DNA of 64,000 nucleotides from Cystobacter ferrugineus (GTDB lineage: Bacteria > Myxococcota > Myxococcia > Myxococcales > Myxococcaceae). Below are positions 7,780 to 15,126 of this stretch, one piece after another (positions within the stretch are counted from its first letter, which is position 1; each line of letters begins with the position of its first letter). The stretch covers positions 315,461 to 379,460 of the forward strand of contig NZ_MPIN01000003.1 in assembly GCF_001887355.1 (NCBI RefSeq), read 5' to 3'. The position numbers and the translations under genes are program-made. The notes under the pieces were generated by a model. It saw only the letters and a program-made list of their open reading frames with translations. It did not search any database and had not been told where the DNA came from.

Positions 7780-9078
7780 TCAAGAAAGCAGAGGGGCGCC
7801 CGGCAGGCGCTCCTCGATGATGCGGACCGCCGTGGCGGTGCCATCTTCCCGCCGCATCTGCTCTCCCAGCCTGTTCGCTCGGGCGCGCACCGCGCCGTCC
7901 TGGATGTGGCGCAGCGCCTGGGTGAGCCGCGCCGCGGTGAGCTGCTTGAACGGCATGCTGTAGCCCACACCAAGCGCCGTCACCCGGTTTCCCCAGAAGG
8001 GCTGATCATTGCAGATCGAGCAGATGACCGTCGGCAGCCCGGCACGCAGCGTGGCCGCGGTGGTGCCCGCGCCGCCGTGGTGGACGGTCGCGCTGCAGCG
8101 CGCGAACAACCAATCGTGATCCACGGAGCGCGTGATGAAGATGCTCTCGGGCACCCGGAGCGCCGCGATCTCCTCCGCGCTCCAGCTCGCTCCGATGGCG
8201 AAGCGGACTCCCAGCGTGTTCGCGACCTCGATCGCCAGACGCAACATCCCGGCCTTGTCCATCAAGGGCAGCCGCCAGTAACCCAGGTAGATGGGCGGTG
8301 GCCCCTCGTCCAGCCAGCGGATGAGCTCCGGCGACGGAACGCCGCCCGCGTTGACGCCAACGTCCGCGGGCATCGTCCAGGGGCCGGTGATGACATTCGC
8401 GGCGCTCCAATCGGACGGACGCGGGACGAGATGACTGCTGTAACAATGCAGGATCGGCGCTCCGGTGCGCCACAGCTTCTCCCGCATCGAGATGGCCGTT
8501 GGCGGCAGTCCGAGCTCCGCGCGCCAGGCGTTGATGAGGCGCTTCTGCCCCTGCCAGTAGAACGTCTCGAGCAGGGAGTGCGTGAGCCGATTCATCGCGC
8601 GCAGCGGCAGCTTGTGCGCGGAGAGGAACGGGCTGGGGAACTCCGACGTCGGCAGCATCGGCATGGTGTACCCGGGGATGAAGGGCACCTGGAGCTTCTC
8701 CGCGATGCAGGCGGCGCTGTCCTCGATCACCAGGTTCGCGACGATGGCGTCGGCCCCCTCGCAAGCGGCCAGGAGCTCGCGGTGCATTCGAGGCTTGAGC
8801 CGGCTATCGATCCCCACCCCTTCCCCGGCCAGCATCCGCATGAATCTGGCCGTGTTGTCGGAGCCGGCCATCCACCGGATGCCCTCCTCCGACTGGAACC
8901 ATTCCTCGTAATCCGCCGAGACGGGAACATGCCGGACACCGCTGTGCGCGACCATGTCGGCGAAGCCTCGGGACGTGGCGACACGGACCTCGTGACCGCG
9001 GCGCTGCAAGGCGATCGCCAGCGCGATGAAGGGCTGCACGTCCCCACGAGTCCCCAGGACCAACACGGTGATCTTCAT
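7780..9078 (-). CDS. GT1-family (UGT-type, GT-B) glycosyltransferase
   Basis: A 432-aa protein beginning MKITVLVLGTRGDVQPFIALA, the classic N-terminal GxxGDVxP motif of sterol/macrolide-type glycosyltransferases. The C-terminal nucleotide-sugar signature is present as HHGGAGTTAATLRAGLP followed by DQPFWGNRV. Family members transfer a sugar from a nucleotide donor to a lipophilic hydroxyl acceptor such as sterols, terpenoids or polyketides. It is the last gene of the minus-strand P450-terpene synthase-glycosyltransferase unit, 61 bp behind the terpene synthase stop. The acceptor is probably the hydroxyl made by the P450, an inference from gene order. Confidence 0.92.
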   Translation of the reverse strand: MKITVLVLGTRGDVQPFIALAIALQRRGHEVRVATSRGFADMVAHSGVRHVPVSADYEEWFQSEEGIRWMAGSDNTARFMRMLAGEGVGIDSRLKPRMHRELLAACEGADAIVANLVIEDSAACIAEKLQVPFIPGYTMPMLPTSEFPSPFLSAHKLPLRAMNRLTHSLLETFYWQGQKRLINAWRAELGLPPTAISMREKLWRTGAPILHCYSSHLVPRPSDWSAANVITGPWTMPADVGVNAGGVPSPELIRWLDEGPPPIYLGYWRLPLMDKAGMLRLAIEVANTLGVRFAIGASWSAEEIAALRVPESIFITRSVDHDWLFARCSATVHHGGAGTTAATLRAGLPTVICSICNDQPFWGNRVTALGVGYSMPFKQLTAARLTQALRHIQDGAVRARANRLGEQMRREDGTATAVRIIEERLPGAPLLS

Positions 9079-9139
9079 CGCTCGTTCCTTTCAGCGTCCG
9101 CGCAGCGCGAGGGCGGCGCTCGCGCTGCCCGTCAGGGGC

Positions 9140-10204
9140 TCAGCCCTGGGTCGTCCGGACGAGCGCTTGCCCCGGCTCGATTCCCGCGTCCAGGTGCAGG
9201 TCCTGGATGAAGCCTCGGCCCGCGATGGGCTGGGTGTGCTCGGAGCTGGTGGAGTAACGAACACACTCGGCATGTGAATAGACGCAGCCGTGGATCATCA
9301 GCTCGAGACAGTGGATGTACCGGTCCATGCGGGCACGGTCGGTGGCACCGAGCCCGAGGACCTCGTAGAGGGCGGGCATTCCGGCCTTGACGGAGAGGAA
9401 CTGCTGGACCGTCTCGTCGAGCAGGGAGGAGACCCGCGCCAGGGCCTGGGCGGTGGTGAGGTTCTCCGAGCGTTCCATGGCGAGGATGACATTGACTTCC
9501 TGCTGATGCCTATCCTTGGGCAGGGAGAAGACATCGTTCTGGATGATGACGATGTCGATGACGCACTGGCGCAGGGTCTGGATCTGGGTGGTGCCAAAGA
9601 GCACCTCGGGCACCTCGAAACCCTCCGCGACCTCGATGAGATCGATCACGGCGTCCATGCTGATGTCGAGGCGACGGATCTCGAACGCGGTCCGCGTGTC
9701 GATCTGGCTGAGGCGGTTGCGGAAGGTGGTCATCCGCAGCACCCCGATGAAGAACCACTTCAGATCGTCGCGGAAGCGGGCCATCCAGGCCGGGGACATC
9801 TTCGAGGAGAGCCGCTGGAGGATGTCCGTGATGCCCCGCGCGCAGGCGTCTTCCCTCGGGGCCGCGGACGTGCCGTAGAGAACACCCATCATGTTCTCGG
9901 TGATTCGAGCCACCCGATCCGGCTGGTTGCCGAGGGGGCCGGCGAACTGGTCATCGTAGAGGAACCCCCAGGTCATCCAATCCGTGGCCAGGTCCAGGTT
10001 GGCACCGCGCGCGGTGGGCAGACAATGACCGGTGAGACGTCCCCAGTTCCACTTCTCCAGGAACCGGTGCGCGGTGTCGGTGGTGGCCAATCCCATCTGG
10101 CGGGCCCATTCGAGGCTGTGACGTTGGGCCTGTTCGATGTCGGGGCTGAGGTCGCGAGGGAACGGAAAGTTGAATTCGATCGCGGCACGCTGGGTGTGAA
10201 TCAT
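9140..10204 (-). CDS. Class I terpene synthase (cyclase)
   Basis: A 354-aa protein, the usual length for a single-domain bacterial terpene cyclase. The first metal-binding motif is the variant DDQFAGP (Asp84-Asp85). The second is NDVFSLPKD (Asn223, Ser227, Asp231), and a diphosphate-sensing Arg lies at 177-178 in EIRRLD. Near the end the conserved Arg-Tyr pair occurs in CVRYS. It ionises a prenyl diphosphate (C15 is commonest, C20 possible) and cyclises the cation. The start MIHTQR overlaps the upstream P450 stop by one base (TGATG), so translation is coupled. There is no second C-terminal domain, which argues against geosmin synthase. The product cannot be predicted from sequence alone. Confidence 0.93.
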   Translation of the reverse strand: MIHTQRAAIEFNFPFPRDLSPDIEQAQRHSLEWARQMGLATTDTAHRFLEKWNWGRLTGHCLPTARGANLDLATDWMTWGFLYDDQFAGPLGNQPDRVARITENMMGVLYGTSAAPREDACARGITDILQRLSSKMSPAWMARFRDDLKWFFIGVLRMTTFRNRLSQIDTRTAFEIRRLDISMDAVIDLIEVAEGFEVPEVLFGTTQIQTLRQCVIDIVIIQNDVFSLPKDRHQQEVNVILAMERSENLTTAQALARVSSLLDETVQQFLSVKAGMPALYEVLGLGATDRARMDRYIHCLELMIHGCVYSHAECVRYSTSSEHTQPIAGRGFIQDLHLDAGIEPGQALVRTTQG

Positions 10205-11586
10205 CAGTGGCGCTCCTGCGGGGCGGGTGTGGCGGAACGGGGAACGGCGGTCATCAGGACCTGGTTGGGCCGCAAGACCGAGCGGGGGATCTCCAAGACG
10301 CGATGACCAGGCACCGGAACGAGCCGCCACCGGGCGGCGATGGTGGCGACGGCGATCACCATCTCGGTGCGGGCGAAGTAGTCACCGATGCACTTGTGCT
10401 TCCCGTCCCCGAAGGGGAGGAAGGCATGGCGCGGAATCTCTCGCGCCCGCTCCGGCGACCACCGATCGGGATCGAAACGCAACGGCTCGGGGTAGAGCTG
10501 TGGGTTGCGGTGGACCATCATCGGGCTGACGATGACCTCGGCCCCCGCTGGCAGGCGGGTGCCCGCCAGTTCCACGTCACGGATGGCGCGCCTCATCAGC
10601 AGCCAGGCGATCGGGTAGCGGCGCAGCGTCTCGGAGATCACGCTCTGGATGTACTGCAACCGGGGCAGGTCCTCCGTGGTGGCGGGCCTGCCACCCAGCA
10701 CGGCGTCCACCTCGGCGTGGACCCGCGCTTCCACCTCGGGGTGGCGTCCCAGTTCGTGGAAGAGCCAGGTCAACGCGGTCGCCGTGGTCTCGGACCCGGC
10801 GACGAACAGGCCGGCGATCTCCATCCGGAGCTGTTCATCGCTCATCCCCTTGCCGGTCTCGTCATCCTGGGCCGCCAACAACGCGGACAGCAGATCCCCC
10901 TGGTCGCGGCCATCCGCGCGCCGCGAGTCGATGAACGTATTGATGATCTCGTCGAAGCGGGCCTTCTTGCGCACGAAGGCCCGGTTGACGGGGATTGGCA
11001 ACGTTTCGAAGAAGCGGCCGGGGAGTACGGTGTGGAGACCCACCCACGAGTTGGCGGCGTCGATGTAGTCGCCAATCTCCGCGGCGATGCGCTCCTCGGT
11101 ATTCGCACCGAACAGCGTCCGGGTGACGGCATTGAGCGTCAGACGATGCATCTCCTGGCGCAGCGAGATGCGTGCCCCCGGCGACCACCCGGCGATCTGC
11201 GCTTCGGCTTGCCGATGGATGATCTCCATGTAGCCGTGGATGCGCGGCCGGTTGAACCCTGGCTGCAGGAGTTTTCGCTGCTGACGGTGGAAAGCTCCGT
11301 TGGAGACGATGAGCCCCTTGCCGATAGCGGCCGTCGCCTTGTCGAAGACGCGCCCTCTCTCGAAACTGTCGGCGTGAGTGACCAGCACTTGATGGATGCA
11401 CTCCGGAGAGGTGACCACATACAAGGGCGAAGAGCCGATGCGGATCTGGACGATGTCACCGAACTCTCGCAACGATTGCAGATAAGCAACAGGCAAACGC
11501 AGCAGCCGGAGCGCATGACCCAGCAGTGGCAACCCGCCTGGCACCTCGGGGGCGGTGGCAGTGGGCGGAGGAGTCACGGTGTTCAT
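10204..11586 (-). CDS. Cytochrome P450 monooxygenase of the terpene cluster
   Basis: A 460-aa P450 starting MNTVTPPPTATAPEVPGG. It has the proline-rich hinge PGGLPLLGH (16-24), I-helix AGSETT (263-268), ExxR as ETLR (319-322) and heme loop FGDGKHKCIG (392-401) with ligand Cys399. The general form resembles terpene-oxidising bacterial P450s such as those acting on pentalenene or epi-isozizaene. It is the first gene of the three-gene minus-strand unit, with its stop overlapping the terpene synthase start. No dedicated ferredoxin or reductase lies nearby, so electrons must come from elsewhere. Hydroxylation of the cyclised terpene is the likely role. Confidence 0.93.
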   Translation of the reverse strand: MNTVTPPPTATAPEVPGGLPLLGHALRLLRLPVAYLQSLREFGDIVQIRIGSSPLYVVTSPECIHQVLVTHADSFERGRVFDKATAAIGKGLIVSNGAFHRQQRKLLQPGFNRPRIHGYMEIIHRQAEAQIAGWSPGARISLRQEMHRLTLNAVTRTLFGANTEERIAAEIGDYIDAANSWVGLHTVLPGRFFETLPIPVNRAFVRKKARFDEIINTFIDSRRADGRDQGDLLSALLAAQDDETGKGMSDEQLRMEIAGLFVAGSETTATALTWLFHELGRHPEVEARVHAEVDAVLGGRPATTEDLPRLQYIQSVISETLRRYPIAWLLMRRAIRDVELAGTRLPAGAEVIVSPMMVHRNPQLYPEPLRFDPDRWSPERAREIPRHAFLPFGDGKHKCIGDYFARTEMVIAVATIAARWRLVPVPGHRVLEIPRSVLRPNQVLMTAVPRSATPAPQERH

Positions 11587-11843
11587 AGGTGGGACGCTCC
11601 TCGCTGGATGACTCCCAATAGCGGCCAAGGCCGGTATCGGGTGAGCAGAAATTCGATGAGGAAAGCCTTGGGGAAGGCAGTGCTGCTCCTAGCGGATTCC
11701 CGGCTGGCAGGCAACGCGAGTTTTTACTAGATTACAGAAAGAGCCGCTTGAAGGGAGCAATGGACCACCGGGTTGGCATACCTGAGGGCACCCGACGGGG
11801 TGGGCGCCCTTGGGGAACACCTGGCGCTGCACGCTCCGCGAGG

Positions 11844-12272
11844 CTAGAGCAGCTTCGCCATGATCTCGCGCTCGCGCTGCTCGAGCATGATCGAGGCGAG
11901 CGTCCAGTCGATGAGTTCGTCGGCGACCGACACGTCGAAACCGAAGGCGCCGGCGGCCTCCTTCACCGACGCGCGCTCCTCCTTCGCGATCTCTCCGTCG
12001 GCGCACGCCACCTCGACGATCATGCGCAGGAGGGAGACGCGCAGCTCACGGTTCTCGATCTTGCTGACGATGTCAGTCAGGCGACCGGGCTTCTGGAATT
12101 CCTGCTCGATGAGAGCGGCCACCTGCGCGTCGCGGGGCGACAGGCCGATGCCCACCACCACGTCGTCGAGCTGCTGGCGCTCGTCCTCGGTGATGCGGCC
12201 ATCGCTCGCCGCCACGTTGGCCATGGCCTGGACGAACGCCATCAACTGCTCCTGGGGGTACTCTCGCGTCAT
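11844..12272 (-). CDS. TerB-like (tellurite resistance/DjlA N-terminal-like) protein
   Basis: A 142-aa all-helical cytoplasmic protein starting MTREYPQEQLMAFVQAMANVAASDGRI. It has two acidic EF-hand-like segments, ASDGRITEDERQQLDDV and CADGEIAKEERASVKEA, which match the metal-binding pseudo-repeats of the TerB/DUF533 fold. The family is linked to envelope stress and metal sensing, but the job of single-domain copies is unknown. It stands alone. Downstream (11787-11815) a short imperfect GGGC/GCCC hairpin could end its transcript. Confidence 0.8.
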   Translation of the reverse strand: MTREYPQEQLMAFVQAMANVAASDGRITEDERQQLDDVVVGIGLSPRDAQVAALIEQEFQKPGRLTDIVSKIENRELRVSLLRMIVEVACADGEIAKEERASVKEAAGAFGFDVSVADELIDWTLASIMLEQREREIMAKLL

Positions 12273-12397
12273 GTCGTCTCCTTGGCGAGCGGCGCACGGC
12301 TGGTCGGGGGCTCGCGGACACAGGATGGGCCGGGCTGCTCGGCGCGGCAGGATAGTGCGCACCCACGAGGACCCGAAACGGTTTTCACCCGGGCTGC

Positions 12398-12574
12398 TCC
12401 TCCGCGTTCGTAGGGCGAGGACACGCGCGTGGAGAAGGTGTTCGCGGCGGTGTCGAGTTCGAGGACTCCCACCGTGAACGTGTGATAGGCATTGTCACGC
12501 TTCCCCGTCTCGTACACGCCCGCGAGTGCCTTGAACCGCGTCACCGGGAAGTTTTCGAGTTCCGTGGCCCTCGA
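12398..12574 (-). pseudogene. Possible C-terminal gene fragment
   Basis: Within the 380-bp gap between the TerB-like gene and the next stop, about 57 codons on the minus strand look like a real protein segment: LENFPVTRFKALAGVYETG, then AYHTFTVGVLELDTAA. Codons keep the high-GC third position of the neighbours. There is no convincing start, and the frame runs into the TerB upstream region with low-complexity residues. It may be the remnant of a lost gene. I recognise no family, and chance translation of GC-rich DNA is a live alternative. Confidence 0.3.
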
Positions 12575-12595
12575 GGCCCATGGGGCCAAAAATGA

Positions 12596-12632
12596 TTCAC
12601 CCCCCACCGGCACGGAGCCGATGAGGGGTGAA
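12596..12632 (-). terminator. Strong intrinsic terminator of the gene ending at 12653
   Basis: Read on the minus strand, TTCACCCC pairs with GGGGTGAA and continues into a 16-bp stem with a few G-T wobbles around a 5-base loop. It is followed within four bases by TTTTT. It lies about 20 bases beyond the stop of the collagen-like gene, as expected for a Rho-independent terminator. Confidence 0.8.
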
Positions 12633-12652
12633 GGACTGATTCAGGGACCGGC

Positions 12653-13612
12653 TCAGGCCTTGTTGCCGGTCAGGCGGGCCAGCTGGATGGTGAGGTCGGT
12701 GAGCTGCTGCGCCTGGAGCACCTTGGAGGCGTCCTCGGTCGAGGAGACGTTGCCCTGGGCCTCGGCGATCGCGCCCTGCTCCTCGGCGAGGTCGGTCAGC
12801 TCGAGGTTGCTGATGCTGCCATCCTGGAGGCCCTGGGCGATCTGGTTGAGCTGCTGGGCCTGGTTCTGGGCCGCCGGGTTGATGGACGCGAAGGAGGCCT
12901 TGTCGCCGTTCTCGAACGCCGACTTGGTGTTCGTGATGTTCTCCATGCTCAGCTTCTGGAGGTTCATCGCCTCTTCGGCCGTGACGTTGCCGTCCGCCGA
13001 CGCGGCCCGGGTCGCCTCGGCCAGCTTCTGCACGCCCTGCATCAGCTTGCCGAGCTCCTGCGGGGTGATCTGCCCGGACTTCACGCCCTCGGCGATCTTG
13101 CCCATCAGGGCGGCCTGCTCCTGCTTCGCGTTGTTGAGCACCTGGGCCTGAGCCGCGAAGGGCAGCGACACCCCGCCCTGCCCACTGGCACCCGGCGCAC
13201 CGCCACTGGCACCCGGCGCACCGCCACTGGCGCCCGGCGCACCGCCACTGGCGCCCGGCGCACCGCCACCGGCGCCCGGCGCACCACCCGCCTGCTGGTT
13301 CTGCAGGGCCCCCAGCGTCTGCAGCAGCTGCAGGAACTGCTGGATCAGCGGATTGGTGCCTTCCGGGCCACCCGCCCCGCCCGGGCCACCCGCCCCGCCC
13401 GTGCTACCCGGCTTGCCGCTCCCGAAGGAGTCGCCACTCTTGCCCTGGATGGCGTCCTGGAGGGTCTGCAGGTCCGTCATCATCTTCCCGAGCAACTGCA
13501 GGACCTTGCCGGCGGTCTCGAGGTTGAGCTTGCCCTGGCCCTGGGTGCCGGAGGAGCTCTGCAGGAGCTGGAGCAACAGGTTGTTGGAGTTGTTCTTGAC
13601 GGAGATGGACAT
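12653..13612 (-). CDS. Gln/Gly-rich protein with collagen-like GAPGASG repeat
   Basis: A 319-aa protein with no signal peptide, starting MSISVKNNSNNLLLQLLQSS. An N-terminal amphipathic region (about 1-80) leads to Gly-rich GGAGGPGG and then five units of a seven-residue GAPGASG-type repeat (about residues 110-145). The C-terminal half is helical and rich in Gln, Asn and Ala, with an EF-hand-like ASADGNVTAEEA. The composition suggests an elongated structural or secreted non-Sec protein, but I cannot assign a family. A strong terminator follows it. The start was chosen because the upstream in-frame stretch is not protein-like. Confidence 0.75.
   Translation of the reverse strand: MSISVKNNSNNLLLQLLQSSSGTQGQGKLNLETAGKVLQLLGKMMTDLQTLQDAIQGKSGDSFGSGKPGSTGGAGGPGGAGGPEGTNPLIQQFLQLLQTLGALQNQQAGGAPGAGGGAPGASGGAPGASGGAPGASGGAPGASGQGGVSLPFAAQAQVLNNAKQEQAALMGKIAEGVKSGQITPQELGKLMQGVQKLAEATRAASADGNVTAEEAMNLQKLSMENITNTKSAFENGDKASFASINPAAQNQAQQLNQIAQGLQDGSISNLELTDLAEEQGAIAEAQGNVSSTEDASKVLQAQQLTDLTIQLARLTGNKA
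13183..13287. repeat. Five tandem 21-bp repeats inside the collagen-like gene
   Basis: Five adjacent copies of a 21-bp unit (core CACTGGCRCCCGGCGCACCGC on the plus strand) encode the Gly-Ala-Pro-Gly-Ala-Ser-Gly repeats. The unit length is a multiple of three, so copy-number changes keep the frame. Copies 1-2 and 3-4 are identical pairs, a sign of recent duplication. Confidence 0.9.
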
Positions 13613-13810
13613 GGGAGGCTCCGGAAAGCAGAAGGGCGAGGGGGGGAGATGCTGCGCGGGAAGGAATCGGTAACTTCCGACGAGGAAGAGTATTGCAGCC
13701 GCTGTGCCAGCGTCCAGGCACCCCGGAAACATCCAGATTCGAGAAAACGTGGGGGTACGCGCCGATTCTCTCTCGGCACCCGAGAAAAACGGCCCTCCCG
13801 CGGGAGACTG

Positions 13811-13830
13811 CTGGTGACAACTGTCACCAG
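13811..13830. promoter_or_regulatory. Near-perfect palindrome in a divergent intergenic region
   Basis: CTGGTGACA and TGTCACCAG are 9-bp inverted arms separated by two bases. The site lies in the 431-bp gap between the divergent genes at 13612 (minus) and 14044 (plus). The shape, two half-turn arms around a short centre, is typical of a dimeric repressor operator. The rest of the gap shows no further clear element. The binding protein is unknown. Confidence 0.5.
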
Positions 13831-14043
13831 GGTGGTGACTCCAATCCGCGTGGGACGCGCTGTCTGGGAGGATCAACGGCGTCAATCGATGCACTGGCGC
13901 GGCAACCCATGGACCAGGTGCGGCACCGGGGCGAGGGAGCCGCGAGAGCGGGTGTCAAGTAACAGGATAGTCACCTGGGAGCGGGTGGGAGCTGGTGTAT
14001 CAAACCGGCTCCCCCCGCTGTCTTCTCGACAAGGAGCCCCCCG

Positions 14044-15060
14044 ATGCATCGTCTTGGCCAAACCCTTCTCGCCGTGAGCCTGTTCGCCGGTTGTGGAGGT
14101 ACCGAACTCGAGCCGTCCACCGGGCCCATCGTGCAGCAGCGGGCGCCGCTCACCACCACGGACGTGGACGTGGCCCCGGAGTGTCAGGGCCTCATCGACT
14201 TCGTGAACACGGCGTCGTTCCAGACGCTGGACGTGTACCTGCCGAGCGACGTCGCCAACAACCTCGTCACCCGCCGCGCGTTGTCTCCGTTCACGTCCCT
14301 GGCGGACGTCGCCTCGGTCCGGCTGGTCGGTCCGACCCGCCTCGCGCAGATCGAGGGCGGTGCCCGGGAAGAGGAGTTCATCGGCCCGAACTGCGTCGGC
14401 ATCCTGGATGGCCTCGCGGTGTCCACGGATGACGCCGCGGCGATCGTGTCGCTGGTGAACAGCATCAGTGACAGCGAGCTGCATGACGTCCTGCCGTACG
14501 CGTGGAATGGCGCCGTGAACCTCCTCAACCAGCGCCCGTTCACGTCGGCCCGGGACATCTCCAATGTCGCGGGGATCAGCGAGGTGAGCCTGCGCAACAT
14601 CCGGAACGCGGCCACGCTGAGCCGGCCCCTCGAGGCGCTCATCGACACGGTGAACGCGTTGCCGAACAAGGACCTCTACGGCGCGAGCATGGCCCGCCAC
14701 TTCGACTGGTGGCAGATCGTGACGACGCGCGGCTCCTACGGCGTCAACCGGCTGGAGTGCTTCGGGCTCGAGCCGAGCAGCGTTCCGTATGGCGCGACCG
14801 TCCGTGAGGGACTGGCAGACGCCGAGGAGGTGCGTGACGAGGTCATCGACACGCTGAACCTCGCCAACCGGAACAAGGAAATCCCCCAGAGCGTGATCGA
14901 CGCCGGCCTGGCCAACCTCGACGCGCTGACCGAGGGGCGCTCGTTCAAGGGCTGCTACTTCAGCTACTCGGACGATCCGTGGAGCGGCAACAACGTCGCC
15001 ATCTTCGTCGACACCGAGAACGGCTTCAGCCTGTTGACCGAGACCTACTGGAGCGAGTGA
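14044..15060 (+). CDS. Lipoprotein with two helix-hairpin-helix (ComEA-like) units
   Basis: A 338-aa lipoprotein (LFAGC lipobox, Cys17). Two related segments, PFTSLADVASVRLVGPTRLAQI and PFTSARDISNVAGISEVSLRNI (each continuing the same helix-hairpin-helix pattern), match the HhH fold seen in ComEA-type DNA-binding proteins. Each is preceded by a helix with a hydrophobic-Leu-Asn pattern (IDFVNTASFQTLD, VSLVNSISDSELHD). The C-terminal third is unassigned. HhH domains usually contact the DNA backbone; on an extracytoplasmic lipoprotein this could mean DNA capture or simply a structural use. A purine-rich aaggag site precedes the start. Confidence 0.8.
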   Translation: MHRLGQTLLAVSLFAGCGGTELEPSTGPIVQQRAPLTTTDVDVAPECQGLIDFVNTASFQTLDVYLPSDVANNLVTRRALSPFTSLADVASVRLVGPTRLAQIEGGAREEEFIGPNCVGILDGLAVSTDDAAAIVSLVNSISDSELHDVLPYAWNGAVNLLNQRPFTSARDISNVAGISEVSLRNIRNAATLSRPLEALIDTVNALPNKDLYGASMARHFDWWQIVTTRGSYGVNRLECFGLEPSSVPYGATVREGLADAEEVRDEVIDTLNLANRNKEIPQSVIDAGLANLDALTEGRSFKGCYFSYSDDPWSGNNVAIFVDTENGFSLLTETYWSE

Positions 15061-15126
15061 GCTCACCGCGCGCCGGAGCGAGACGGTGAGACCCGTGGTG
15101 CACGCCCCGCTCGTGCCCTGAGTCAC

